From Plantactinospora alkalitolerans (GTDB taxonomy: Bacteria; Actinomycetota; Actinomycetes; Mycobacteriales; Micromonosporaceae), in NCBI RefSeq assembly GCF_015690345.1, contig NZ_JADPUN010000128.1, positions 1 to 52,136 of the forward strand: DNA of 52,136 nucleotides, in the 5' to 3' direction. Within the stretch, counting starts at the first letter, position 1; each line of letters begins with the position of its first letter. This document shows positions 1-8,027 of the stretch, one piece after another. Position numbers and translations under genes: made by a program. Under the pieces are notes generated by a model. It did no database searches, was not told the DNA's origin, and saw only the letters and a program-made list of their open reading frames with translations.

Positions 1-117
1 GGACAACCTCGGCACGAAGTACCCGAAGATCTCCGAATCCCTGTGGACCGCGGTGCCGACTGCACCGCGGTCCACAGGGATTCGGAGATCTTCGGGTACT
101 TCGTGCCGAGGTTGTCC
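1..117. repeat. Perfect 56-bp inverted repeat (fold-back) at the window edge
   Basis: Bases 1-56 are the exact reverse complement of bases 62-117, with a 5-base spacer (57-61). The right arm is in-frame coding sequence for the C-terminal part of the substrate-binding protein read on the minus strand. The left arm is the same coding sequence turned around. A perfect arm this long, made of protein-coding sequence and sitting exactly at the sequence end, is typical of an assembly or amplification fold-back at a contig end rather than a biological terminator. It therefore probably marks where reliable sequence stops, near base 62. Confidence 0.9.
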
Positions 118-1226
118 CCGGTACGGCCCTTGGCCGCCCGGACCGCCTCCACCCAGACCTTGAGCTTGGGGTCCGCGGCCGCCTGCCGATCCTGGACGGC
201 GGCGACGGGTGCGACGTAGGAGAGCGTGGTGTCGGTGGTGAGGAGGTTGTCGGGGCTGGTCAGGCAGGCGACGAGTTTCTGCGATGTCTCGTACCGGCCG
301 GTGTTCTTCTGCACTGGAATGGAGACGAACTCACCGCCGGTGGGTGCCGGCGCCGCACCGCCCGCGCTGGCCGGGATCGCGATGGTGCCGTACGAGAAGC
401 CGAGTTTCTCCGCGTTGGCCAGCTGCCAGGTGCCGTTCTCGGCGAACGCGTAGTTCCCGGTGGCGAACTCCTGCCAGCTCGTGGTCTGGGTGTTGTTGAT
501 GACGGAGTTCGGGGCGTGGCCCTGCCTCAGCCAATCCGTCCAGAGCGTCAGCGCGGACACCGCCTGCGGCGAGTCCAGGCTGGTCAGTTGGGCGCCCGAT
601 CCCCAGAACCAGGGCAGGAACTGGAAGCTGCCCTCCTCGGTGCCGATCGCGGAGAAGGTGATGCCCTTCTTCCCCTTGGCCTTGACCTTGGTCAGTGCCG
701 CGGTCAGTGTCGTCCAGTCCTTGATCGTGGTCGGATCGACGCCGGCGGCGGTCAGCAGATCCTTGTTGTAGTAGAGGGCGAGAGTGTTCGCCCCGATCGG
801 CACCCCGTACGTCTTGCCCTCGCTCTGGCCGGCGCCGAGCAGGTTCGGCTCCATGGCCGAGACGTCCAGCTTGTTGTCGTCGGTGGTGGTGAGCGCGCCG
901 GCCTCGGCCAGTGTCGAGATGACCGGGTTGTCCACGATCAGCACGTCCGGCGAGTTTCCCTGCTGAGCGGCGAGCAGCGCCTTGTTGGTCAGGTCGGTGG
1001 TGTCGTGGCCGGTCCGCTCGACCGTCACCCCCGCGGAGGTGCCGCACTTCCTGAGCAGCGCGACCCATTCGGAGTCGTCGGCGAACTGCGGGTACGGATC
1101 CCAGATGACGTACGCGCCACCGTCGGTGGGCTCGTCGGCGGACGACGAGCAGGCACTGCCCAGCGCTGCGGCCAGCGCTATCACGGCGACGGCGGCCACG
1201 CGCCGCCGACGACTGAGTCCTGTCAT
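1..1226 (-). CDS. Sugar ABC transporter substrate-binding lipoprotein, C-terminus cut by window edge
   Basis: This is an extracytoplasmic solute-binding protein of the carbohydrate-uptake (family 1) type. The reading frame opens with ATG at 1226 (MTGLSRRRRV...), followed by a hydrophobic signal segment and a lipobox ending LGSAC near residue 27. A typical binding-protein body follows, with segments such as PDVLIVDNPV, YGVPIGANTLALYYNKDLL and WQEFATGNYAFAENG. The frame stays open to base 1, but identity with the family is only meaningful down to about base 62. Beyond that the frame reads through the fold-back arm. About 385 residues are visible and perhaps 30-40 are missing. Its permease genes would lie outside the window. 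The promoter carries the same operator as the two glycosidase genes that follow, so it probably imports an arabinose-containing oligosaccharide. The ligand is inferred. Confidence 0.85.
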   Translation of the reverse strand, partial: MTGLSRRRRVAAVAVIALAAALGSACSSSADEPTDGGAYVIWDPYPQFADDSEWVALLRKCGTSAGVTVERTGHDTTDLTNKALLAAQQGNSPDVLIVDNPVISTLAEAGALTTTDDNKLDVSAMEPNLLGAGQSEGKTYGVPIGANTLALYYNKDLLTAAGVDPTTIKDWTTLTAALTKVKAKGKKGITFSAIGTEEGSFQFLPWFWGSGAQLTSLDSPQAVSALTLWTDWLRQGHAPNSVINNTQTTSWQEFATGNYAFAENGTWQLANAEKLGFSYGTIAIPASAGGAAPAPTGGEFVSIPVQKNTGRYETSQKLVACLTSPDNLLTTDTTLSYVAPVAAVQDRQAAADPKLKVWVEAVRAAKGRTGDNLGTKYPKISESLWTAVQSAPRSTGIRRSSGTSCRGC

Positions 1227-1314
1227 GTGTTGCCTCACTTCAAGTCGATCGTCAGGTGACCAGGTGGGATGTGCGGGTTGACCGTCACGGGCCGGACCGC
1301 AGCCCGACCATGAG

Positions 1315-1374
1315 GCGAATCGGTTCGAGGAATCGGTTCGCACGAAGATAGGTCCGCCCCTGCCCAGTGGTCAA
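1315..1374 (-). promoter_or_regulatory. Promoter with two tandem LacI-type operators for the sugar-binding protein gene
   Basis: Read on the minus strand there is a -35 TTGACC (1369-1374), an 18-bp spacer and a -10 TATCTT (1345-1350). Two near-palindromes follow directly downstream, at 1315-1328 and 1329-1341 (forms of CGAATCGGTTCG). They are close variants of the perfect GCGAATCGATTCGC palindrome found in the next two promoters. Placement just after the -10 suggests repression by a LacI-family protein that is not encoded in this window. Confidence 0.75.
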
Positions 1375-1436
1375 GAGATGGCGGCTGCACGGGAAGACTT
1401 GTCGGGAAACACCGTGTTCATCCCATCGTCACTTCA

Positions 1437-1485
1437 TTGACATCGTTCAGATCCCGGTCCTACGATCCGTGCGAATCGATTCGCA
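1437..1485 (+). promoter_or_regulatory. Promoter with perfect 16-bp LacI-type operator for the ricin-lectin glycosidase remnant
   Basis: A -35 TTGACA (1437-1442), an 18-bp spacer and a -10 TACGAT (1461-1466) are followed by the perfect palindrome TGCGAATCGATTCGCA (1470-1485). The arrangement is the same as at 2423-2471 and at 1315-1374 on the other strand. Confidence 0.8.
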
Positions 1486-1534
1486 AGTACAGCCCTCCGG
1501 GGCGCGTCCCCCACGCCCCAGCAAGGAGCCGCCC

Positions 1535-2355
1535 GTGAAAACCCCGTCCTGCGGCAGGTCAGGACGGGCCCAGGTATTCGTCGCCCGACTCGCGGTCGGC
1601 CTGCTCGCCGCCGGCGGCGTCATCGTCGCCGCGTCTCCGGCCCAGGCCGCCGACGAGTCGATCACCGTCAACTTCGCCACGAACAGCGGTACGCCCACCT
1701 ACCGCGCGTCCGGCTGGATCTACGGCACGACCGAGAACTCAGCTGGCACTCGCTGCCGCGCGACCCGGTCGCGAACGTCGCCGCCGCCAACGCCATCCTC
1801 GACCCGCGCGGCATCGCCCATCCGCGTCCCTACCAGACCTGCCGTACACCAACCAGACCGACACCTACACCGTCGCCCTGCTGCCACCGTCGGACGGCGG
1901 CTTCCAGTCGGTGGCGGTGGCCCAGCACTCCCAGCAGTGCCCGAACAACGCCGGCCCGAGCAGCGCGGACGGCAACGTCCAGCAGCAGAACTACTGCGAC
2001 GGCGGTGACCAGCAGCTCTGGAACTTCGTCCCGGTCGCCGGCGTGGCCGACAGGTACACCGTGGTCAACCAGCAGAGCGGCAGGTGCCTCGACGTCAGCG
2101 GGGTGTCCAGCGCCGACGGCGCGGCCGTGCACCAGTGGACCTGCCTGAACGGCCTCACCAGCAGTTCACCCTGCGCAGGGTGACCTACTCGGGCAACGAT
2201 TCACACGACTGTCAGCTCGTCGCCCGGCACAGCGGCAAGTGCGTCGATGTCAACACGGTCTCCACGGCGGCCGGCGCGCTGGTCCACCAGTGGACCTGCA
2301 AGGCGGTCACCCGGGCAGCCCGTTGAACCAGACGTGGCGGGTCCTGGGGCGGTAG
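1535..2355 (+). pseudogene. Frameshifted, internally deleted secreted glycosidase with ricin B-lectin (CBM13) domain
   Basis: A GTG start at 1535 follows AGGAG (1524-1528) and gives a good signal peptide ending SPAQAA. The mature start contains the segment GTPTYRASGWIYG, seen at the beginning of some secreted glycoside hydrolases (a tentative assignment). From about base 1738 the frame is lost. Pieces in other frames then read DPVANVAAANAILDPRG, TNQTDTYTVALLPPSDGG and a run of ricin-B repeats (CLDVSGVSSADGAAVHQWTC, then CVDVNTVSTAAGALVHQWTC), ending GSPLNQTWRVLGR and a stop at 2353-2355. At least three frame changes are needed to join them, and most of a catalytic domain is absent. The promoter is intact and matches the regulon. 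Either this is a genuine decayed gene or the sequence near the contig end is poor. Confidence 0.75.
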
Positions 2356-2422
2356 ACGTCCCCGGGGGTGTGATTCGCTGGCCGTCCGCCCAGCGGCCAG
2401 CGCATCACCGGACAGTCATTTA

Positions 2423-2471
2423 TTGACATGAATTCAACAAAGGTCATACGATTCGCTGCGAATCGATTCGC
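2423..2471 (+). promoter_or_regulatory. Promoter with perfect LacI-type operator for the GH54 gene
   Basis: A -35 TTGACA (2423-2428), an 18-bp spacer and a -10 TACGAT (2447-2452) are followed by the perfect 14-bp palindrome GCGAATCGATTCGC (2458-2471). An overlapping extra half-site, ATTCGC, lies at 2451-2456. Layout, spacing and operator match the promoter at 1437-1485. Confidence 0.8.
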
Positions 2472-2539
2472 CACCGCCACCACCACCCCCGTGGCGCGTC
2501 GACGAGCCCCGCGCCTCCACAACTCCGAGGAGCCACCTC

Positions 2540-4132
2540 GTGCGAACCCCGTCCCCCATCGCGCCAGGAAAAGCCCCCGATCCCATCCCGAGACGCCATC
2601 GCGCCCGACGTCTGACCGCCCTGGCGGCCGCTCTGGTCGGCGTTGTCGTCGGCATCGGCGCCACCGCCGGTGCCCCGTCGCCGACCGCCGAGGCAGCCGC
2701 GTTGGCGGCCGCCATCGAACCGGGACAGAGCACCAGGATCATCGGTACGCCGTCCGGCCGCTGCATCGAGGTGCCCAACTCCAGCACCACCAACGGCACC
2801 CAGACGCAGCTCTGGGACTGCAACGGCACTGCCGGCCAGACCTGGACGTGGACGTCGACCAAGCAACTCCAGGTGTACGGCAACAAGTGCCTGGACGCCT
2901 CCGGCCGAGGCACCACCAACGGCACCCAGGCGATCATCTGGGACTGCAACGGCCAGAACAACCAGCAGTGGAACGTCAACAGCAACGGCACCATCACCGG
3001 TGTGCAGTCCGGGCTCTGCCTGGACGCCAACGGCGCCGCCACCGCGAACGGCACCAAGCTCATCCTCTGGGCCTGCAACGGCGGCGCCAACCAACAGTGG
3101 GCCTCGCCGACCACCACCCCGCCGCCGACCAACCCACCGACCAACCCACCGACCAACCCGCCGAGCGGCGCGCGCCCGTGCGACATCTACGCCTCCGGCG
3201 GCACCCCCTGCATCGCGGCGCACAGCACCACGCGGGCGCTCTACGAGGCGTACGCCGGCAACCTCTACCAGGTCCGGCGCTCGTCGGACAACACGACCCG
3301 CAACATCGGGCTCACGGGTACGGGCGGCACCGCCAACGCGGCGACGCAGGACTCGTTCTGCACCGGCACGACCTGCGTGATCACCGTCGTCTTCGACCAG
3401 TCCGGGCGCGGGAACGACCTCTGGTACCAGGGGTCCAGCGTGGTTCCGGGGTCACCGCAGAGCAGGCCGGCGACCGCGACGACGGAGTCCCTGACGGTGG
3501 GCGGCGCCAAGGCGTACTCGCTCTACATCAACCCCGGTAACAGCTACTGGCGGGACGGGCACCTGACCGGCGTGCCCACCGGTGCCGCTCCCGAGGGCAT
3601 GTACATGGTCACCAGCGGCACCCACGTCAACAGCGGCTGCTGCTTCGACTACGGCAACAGCGAGACGACGAGGAAGGCCGACGCCGCCGGAGCGATGGAC
3701 GCGATCAACTTCGGCACACAGTGTTGGTTCGGCGGCTGCTCCGGCACCGGACCGTGGGTGCAGGCAGATCTGGAGTGGGGCCTCTTCCCCGGCGGCAGCC
3801 AGACCTGGAACCCGAACCAGCGCGCGTTCACCAGCAAGTTCGTCACCGCGACGCTCAAGAACAACGGCACGTCGCGCTTCGCCATCAAGGGCAGCAACGC
3901 CCAGTCCGGCAGCCTCTACACGCTGTGGGACGGCTCGCTTCCGCCGGGATACAGCCCGATGAAGAAGCAGGGCGCGATCATCCTGGGCAGTGGTGGTGAC
4001 TGCTGCAAGCCCGACGGTGGTGCCAACCTGAGCGCCGGCACCTTCTACGAGGGCGCCATGGTCGCCGGCTATCCGTCAGACGCGACCGAGAACGCCGTAC
4101 AGGCCAACGTGGTGGGCGCCGGTTACCGCTGA
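2540..4132 (+). CDS. abfB: Secreted GH54 alpha-L-arabinofuranosidase with N-terminal CBM13
   Basis: This enzyme removes arabinofuranosyl side chains from arabinan or arabinoxylan outside the cell. The GTG start (2540) follows GAGGAG. A long, arginine-rich signal region leads to a hydrophobic stretch at residues about 26-48. Residues 62-188 are three ricin-B (CBM13) repeats with the QxW-type ends (QTWTW, QQWNV, QQWAS). A P-T-N-P repeat linker occupies about 191-209. From 213 to the end is the GH54 catalytic barrel: it has the vicinal cysteine pair at 367-368, the nucleophile-type Glu412 in ADLEWG and Asp487 in GSGGD as the acid/base candidate. Fungal GH54 enzymes carry a C-terminal CBM42. This one instead ends right after the catalytic domain and has CBM13 in front. 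The LacI-type operator upstream groups it with the sugar-binding protein. Confidence 0.9.
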   Translation: MRTPSPIAPGKAPDPIPRRHRARRLTALAAALVGVVVGIGATAGAPSPTAEAAALAAAIEPGQSTRIIGTPSGRCIEVPNSSTTNGTQTQLWDCNGTAGQTWTWTSTKQLQVYGNKCLDASGRGTTNGTQAIIWDCNGQNNQQWNVNSNGTITGVQSGLCLDANGAATANGTKLILWACNGGANQQWASPTTTPPPTNPPTNPPTNPPSGARPCDIYASGGTPCIAAHSTTRALYEAYAGNLYQVRRSSDNTTRNIGLTGTGGTANAATQDSFCTGTTCVITVVFDQSGRGNDLWYQGSSVVPGSPQSRPATATTESLTVGGAKAYSLYINPGNSYWRDGHLTGVPTGAAPEGMYMVTSGTHVNSGCCFDYGNSETTRKADAAGAMDAINFGTQCWFGGCSGTGPWVQADLEWGLFPGGSQTWNPNQRAFTSKFVTATLKNNGTSRFAIKGSNAQSGSLYTLWDGSLPPGYSPMKKQGAIILGSGGDCCKPDGGANLSAGTFYEGAMVAGYPSDATENAVQANVVGAGYR

Positions 4133-4157
4133 TCCCGGCAACCGCGACCGAACAACC

Positions 4158-4194
4158 CGTGCGCCGGCCACCACCGGATGGTGGCCGGCGCACG
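4158..4194 (+). terminator. Strong hairpin after the GH54 gene
   Basis: A perfect 16-bp stem (4158-4173 with 4179-4194) and a 5-base loop lie 26 bp after the stop codon. There is no U-tract, which is usual for actinobacterial terminators. Confidence 0.75.
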
Positions 4195-4203
4195 CTCCTG
4201 CGC

Positions 4204-4234
4204 GACCACGGTGCCGGGACCTGGCACCGTGGTC
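4204..4234 (+). terminator. Second tandem hairpin
   Basis: A perfect 12-bp stem (4204-4215 with 4223-4234) with a 7-base loop directly follows the first hairpin. Together they probably isolate the GH54 gene from the DNA repair gene downstream. Confidence 0.6.
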
Positions 4235-4309
4235 ATGCCGTGCCCGGGGCCGAACCTTCCCGACAGCCTCGTAGGCTGGGGTCTTCCGTGTGGGTGACAG
4301 GAGGCTGGG

Positions 4310-4996
4310 GTGGCCGAGACAACGCTGACCGGGTCGACGGTGGCCGAGGTGCTGGCCGAGCTGGCCGCGATGGAGGACCCGAAGGCACGCGAGGTGAACC
4401 GGAGACACGGTGACGATCACGGTGTGAACCTCAGCTCGCTGCGCGCGCTCGCGAAGCGGCTGAAAACGCAGCAGGAACTCGCACGCCAGCTCTGGGAAAC
4501 GGCCGACAGCTCGGCAAGACTGCTGGCGATCCTGATCTGCCGCCCGAAGGCGTTCGCGTCCGAAGAGTTGGACATCATGTTGCGCGAGGCGCGGACCCCC
4601 AAGGTGCACGACTGGCTGGTGAACTACGTGGTGAGGAAGAATCCCCACTCCGAAGCGCTGCGCCTGGCCTGGTCCGCCGATCCGGATCCGGTGGTCGCGA
4701 GTGCCGGCTGGGCGCTGACCACCGAACGCGTCGCCAGGAAGCCCGAGGGGCTCGACCTCGCGGGGCTGCTCGACGTCATCGAGGCGGAGATGAGGAACGC
4801 GCCGGACCGTCTGCAGTGGGCGATGAACCACTGCCTGGCCCAGATCGGGATCGAGCATGCCGAGCACCGCGCCCGCGCGATCGGCATCGGCGAGCGCCTG
4901 GAAGTACTCAAGGACTATCCGACCTCGCCGGGCTGCACGTCGCCGTTCGCGCCGATCTGGATCAACGAGATGGTACGCCGACAGCACGGCCAGTAA
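4310..4996 (+). CDS. AlkD-like DNA alkylation repair protein (HEAT-like repeats)
   Basis: The protein has 228 residues and belongs to the AlkD/AlkC-like DNA-alkylation-repair superfamily. These are built of helical HEAT-like repeats and act as glycosylases on alkylated purines. Supporting segments are the N-terminal AVEVLAELAAMEDPKAREVN-like region, HGVNLSSLRALAKRLK, the helix with WETADSSARLLAILIC, and KVHDWLVNYVVRKNP. The C-terminal half (DRLQWAMNHCLAQIGI ... VLKDYPTSPGCTSP) is typical of the actinobacterial branch. The GTG start follows a good AGGAGG. It stands alone, downstream of the two hairpins, and converges on the next gene. Activity on DNA is inferred from family only. Confidence 0.8.
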   Translation: MAETTLTGSTVAEVLAELAAMEDPKAREVNRRHGDDHGVNLSSLRALAKRLKTQQELARQLWETADSSARLLAILICRPKAFASEELDIMLREARTPKVHDWLVNYVVRKNPHSEALRLAWSADPDPVVASAGWALTTERVARKPEGLDLAGLLDVIEAEMRNAPDRLQWAMNHCLAQIGIEHAEHRARAIGIGERLEVLKDYPTSPGCTSPFAPIWINEMVRRQHGQ

Positions 4997-5041
4997 ACAT
5001 CTTCGCGCCCACGACCGCGAACTCGCCTCCTGACGTACGAC

Positions 5042-7942
5042 TCACTCGGGCAACCGTTTGAGGCGGGGCCGATCGGCGGCGAGCCCTTCGCGCCGTATCC
5101 GGGCCACCCTCGCCGGGTCACCCTCCTCTTTCTCAATGAACTCGAGCCACCGCTCCGCCGCACCGTACGTACCGGCACGCACCTCGGCACGCAGGTCGTC
5201 AACGCGTCGATGCTTCAGCAACAGCGCACTCAGATCCCCGCCGGCCTCCCAGTCCCCGGCGTCGGCCCGATCACGAAGGAGCGTCACCGCTTCCTCGACA
5301 CGATCCGTGCGGGCCAGGAGAGCGGCCAGCCAAAGAGCTGCCTCACGATTCTCGGAGACCTCGGCCCTCAGCCTCTCGATTGCGTCATCGATGCGCCCCC
5401 TGTCGATTAGGCCGCCGACGGCCCATGACGTACGCGGCCAGCCCTCGACCGCCATTCCGCTGTTGACCTCGTACTCTTCGATCTCCACATCGGGATCGAT
5501 CGTCAGCTCGGCAAGCAGGTCACTGGCCGGATGGTCGTCGGGCCTCGCTCTGCTCCGCAGGACTGCTATCGCCTTGTCCGGCCGCCACTGTCCCCTGAGA
5601 ACCTCGGCAAGTCGCCGCTCGGGCGACGGTCCGTTGCCATCTGCTCGCAGCCCCAGCACCTCCAGCGCCTCGTCAAACCGGCTCGCCCACGCGAGCAGGT
5701 CGACGAGCAGCCTCGCTGCGCCAGCGTCGCCGTCCCCCACTCGTCCTCGAAGGGCCTGGACCTCACCCTCAAGGCGATCATGCTCGGTGAGCAGCTTGTA
5801 CAGCTTCGACGAGGAGCTGAAGGGAACCTCCGGGTCGTATCGGTCCGTCAACAGCTGTATCGCCTCATCGAGCTGGCCATGTTCGGCCATCAACTCGATC
5901 AAGCGTGCATGCGCGTGCCAGTCCGTGCTGTTCTCGGCCCGATCCCGGGCACGTTCGATCGCCTCTGCGGACCGGTCGTTGTCCGCCAACAGGTTGATCA
6001 GCGTGTTCACCGCGCGGGCATCGCCCGCGTCGGCCTGAACCCGGGCACGTTCGATGGCTTCCACGGACTGGCCGTTGCTCGCCAGTAGGTCAATCAGCCG
6101 CTCTGCGGCACCGGCGACTCCCGCACCGACGCGAGTACGTGCCAGGTCGATCGCCTCGGCAGAACGACCTTCGGCCATGAGAAGTCGGAACAACCGATCC
6201 TCGACGCTCGGATCGCCGTCGTCGAGGCGGTTCCTCAGCAGACCGAGCGCCTCGTCGGGCCTCCGCCCCTCGATCAGAAGGTCAATAAGTTGATCGCTTG
6301 CACTTCTGTTATCGGGATGCGCGGCTGAATGTGCGCGTGCGACCCTGACTGCCTCATCAAGCTCACCAGCGAGCGTCAACAGGTGAACCACCACCGGAAC
6401 GTAACCTTTGCTGCCCGCATCGCAGAGGCGGCGGTACGCCTCGATCGCCTCGGGGTACTGGAGTCGCCGTTCGGCATTCTCCGCGAGCCGTCGCAGATCA
6501 TCCTCGTTGGCGGTCTTCTCGACAAGAGCCCGCCATGTCGCACCAGACAGTTGTACGGTTCGGCGCTCTTTCGTCAACTGCTGCATGAGATAGTCCGTCA
6601 CCGTGTAACCAACGATTGTTCGGCGGTCCGGAGCCGGGATGGGCATGAGGGGTGAGGTCGCTCGATCAATGCGACGTCGACTACTGGTCAGTTCGTCGAG
6701 AACCGGCGGAAACCAAGAATTGTCAGTGTAGATCGCCTGGAGGTAACCACGAGCTGCCTCGCAGAGCAGATCCCCGGAAAGAGGGCTCTGAATTCCCATT
6801 CTGCGAGCGTCGATCGCCGCATGCAGGACGGCAGCCTGGGCGGGAGTGGCTCGGGCGTAGCGCGCGGTCACCTCCCTGGCACCGGCAAGCGCCTCGGTGA
6901 CGTTGTAGTCCCGGTCAGCCAGGGCTGCTGCCAGTCGGGGGTCTTCCACGCCGAGGGTTGCCGCGACGGCCCGCTCGGCGTCCGAGAAGCTGTGCAGACG
7001 GATTTCGTCGACGCGTTCGTACTCAAGGATGTCCAGCGCGGCCGGATAGCGGGGCGGTGGGACAGGAACGTCGGGGAGCAGGTTGCGTGCGCGGAATGTG
7101 GAGGCATATTCCGGCCAGAGCGTGCCGAGGACAACCACCGGCGTCGAAGAGTCCAGTAGTCGACGGATATCGGCCGCCGCAATCGGCGTTGAACCCTCGG
7201 TGAGGTAGGGTCCGGGCAGAAAACGTTGCAACTCGTCGAGCCATACGATCAGATTGGGTGACGTGTCGACGTTGCGCGCGGCTTTTTTTACGGACCCGCC
7301 GTCGCCGAGGTCGGGTGCCAGTAGGGAGAATTCAGCCAACTCCTGCCGGGCTGTCTCGTACAGCAGCCGCGTTTTTCCGACGCACGAATCGCCGATCAGG
7401 ATCAGGAAGCCTCCGTCGGTGCGCGCCCGCCGCATCCATCGGCGCACCTCGGGTCCGACCGTGCGCTCGACGAAGACCACGGGAGTGGCGTCGGTCGTTG
7501 CCCCGCTGCGGTGACGCCTCCCAGGTGCAGAGACGGTGACATCGGACGGACCCGGAGAGGAAAGAGCACGGTGAATACGAAGGCGCGGATCGGCGGCGCA
7601 CCCTGCACCGATCCTGGGCAGCCTGCCGAGGTCGTCAGAACTCTGACGTGGCTCAGCACCGAGGGGCTGCCCCGTACGGGAGTCGTTCCGACCGTCCTCC
7701 CGTCCTCCTCGGTCGACGCTCGACTGGAACCGCCAGACTCCGAAGGCCGCAAGGACGCCAAGTAGCGTCGCGGCCACAATCGACGCGAACGGGTGCTTCC
7801 GAAGGATGTCGAGACCGAACGGCCACGGAGCTTCGAGATCCGAGGCGACGTTCGTGGCCATCCCGGCAGCCGCCGCGGACAGCAGACCCACGACCAGCAT
7901 CGCGGCGACCGCGCTCATCGGCCACCATCTCCGCCGACGCAT
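5042..7942 (-). CDS. Membrane-anchored P-loop NTPase with C-terminal TPR/SEL1-like repeats
   Basis: The start is chosen as ATG at 7942, with GGGAAGGGG upstream. A longer open frame to 8095 would overlap the preceding gene by 68 bp. The protein has 966 residues. Two hydrophobic segments, about 9-30 and 51-71, suggest an N-terminal membrane anchor. A disordered arginine-rich stretch follows, then an NTPase domain with Walker A GDSCVGKT (184-191) and Walker B LIVWLDEL (231-238). From about 470 to the end there are many helical repeats of roughly 32 residues, of the type AxRLIDLLAxxGQSxEAIERAR. The architecture resembles STAND-like signalling ATPases, with the repeats as sensor or scaffold. It lies 85 bp downstream of the SARP gene on the same strand, so the two may be co-transcribed. 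Function unknown. Confidence 0.75.
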   Translation of the reverse strand: MRRRRWWPMSAVAAMLVVGLLSAAAAGMATNVASDLEAPWPFGLDILRKHPFASIVAATLLGVLAAFGVWRFQSSVDRGGREDGRNDSRTGQPLGAEPRQSSDDLGRLPRIGAGCAADPRLRIHRALSSPGPSDVTVSAPGRRHRSGATTDATPVVFVERTVGPEVRRWMRRARTDGGFLILIGDSCVGKTRLLYETARQELAEFSLLAPDLGDGGSVKKAARNVDTSPNLIVWLDELQRFLPGPYLTEGSTPIAAADIRRLLDSSTPVVVLGTLWPEYASTFRARNLLPDVPVPPPRYPAALDILEYERVDEIRLHSFSDAERAVAATLGVEDPRLAAALADRDYNVTEALAGAREVTARYARATPAQAAVLHAAIDARRMGIQSPLSGDLLCEAARGYLQAIYTDNSWFPPVLDELTSSRRRIDRATSPLMPIPAPDRRTIVGYTVTDYLMQQLTKERRTVQLSGATWRALVEKTANEDDLRRLAENAERRLQYPEAIEAYRRLCDAGSKGYVPVVVHLLTLAGELDEAVRVARAHSAAHPDNRSASDQLIDLLIEGRRPDEALGLLRNRLDDGDPSVEDRLFRLLMAEGRSAEAIDLARTRVGAGVAGAAERLIDLLASNGQSVEAIERARVQADAGDARAVNTLINLLADNDRSAEAIERARDRAENSTDWHAHARLIELMAEHGQLDEAIQLLTDRYDPEVPFSSSSKLYKLLTEHDRLEGEVQALRGRVGDGDAGAARLLVDLLAWASRFDEALEVLGLRADGNGPSPERRLAEVLRGQWRPDKAIAVLRSRARPDDHPASDLLAELTIDPDVEIEEYEVNSGMAVEGWPRTSWAVGGLIDRGRIDDAIERLRAEVSENREAALWLAALLARTDRVEEAVTLLRDRADAGDWEAGGDLSALLLKHRRVDDLRAEVRAGTYGAAERWLEFIEKEEGDPARVARIRREGLAADRPRLKRLPE

Positions 7943-8027
7943 CGTCGCCCCTTCCCGGTCCCCGGCGACTTCGCCCTCAACCCTGGGGCTCAGGCCTGCC
8001 CTTCGGCCTGTCTCCGGTAACGCCCCG

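Noticed and set aside
3122-3163. Repeated CCGACCAACCCA units
   Set aside because: They encode the Pro-Thr-Asn linker of the GH54 enzyme and are a coding low-complexity repeat, not a regulatory array.
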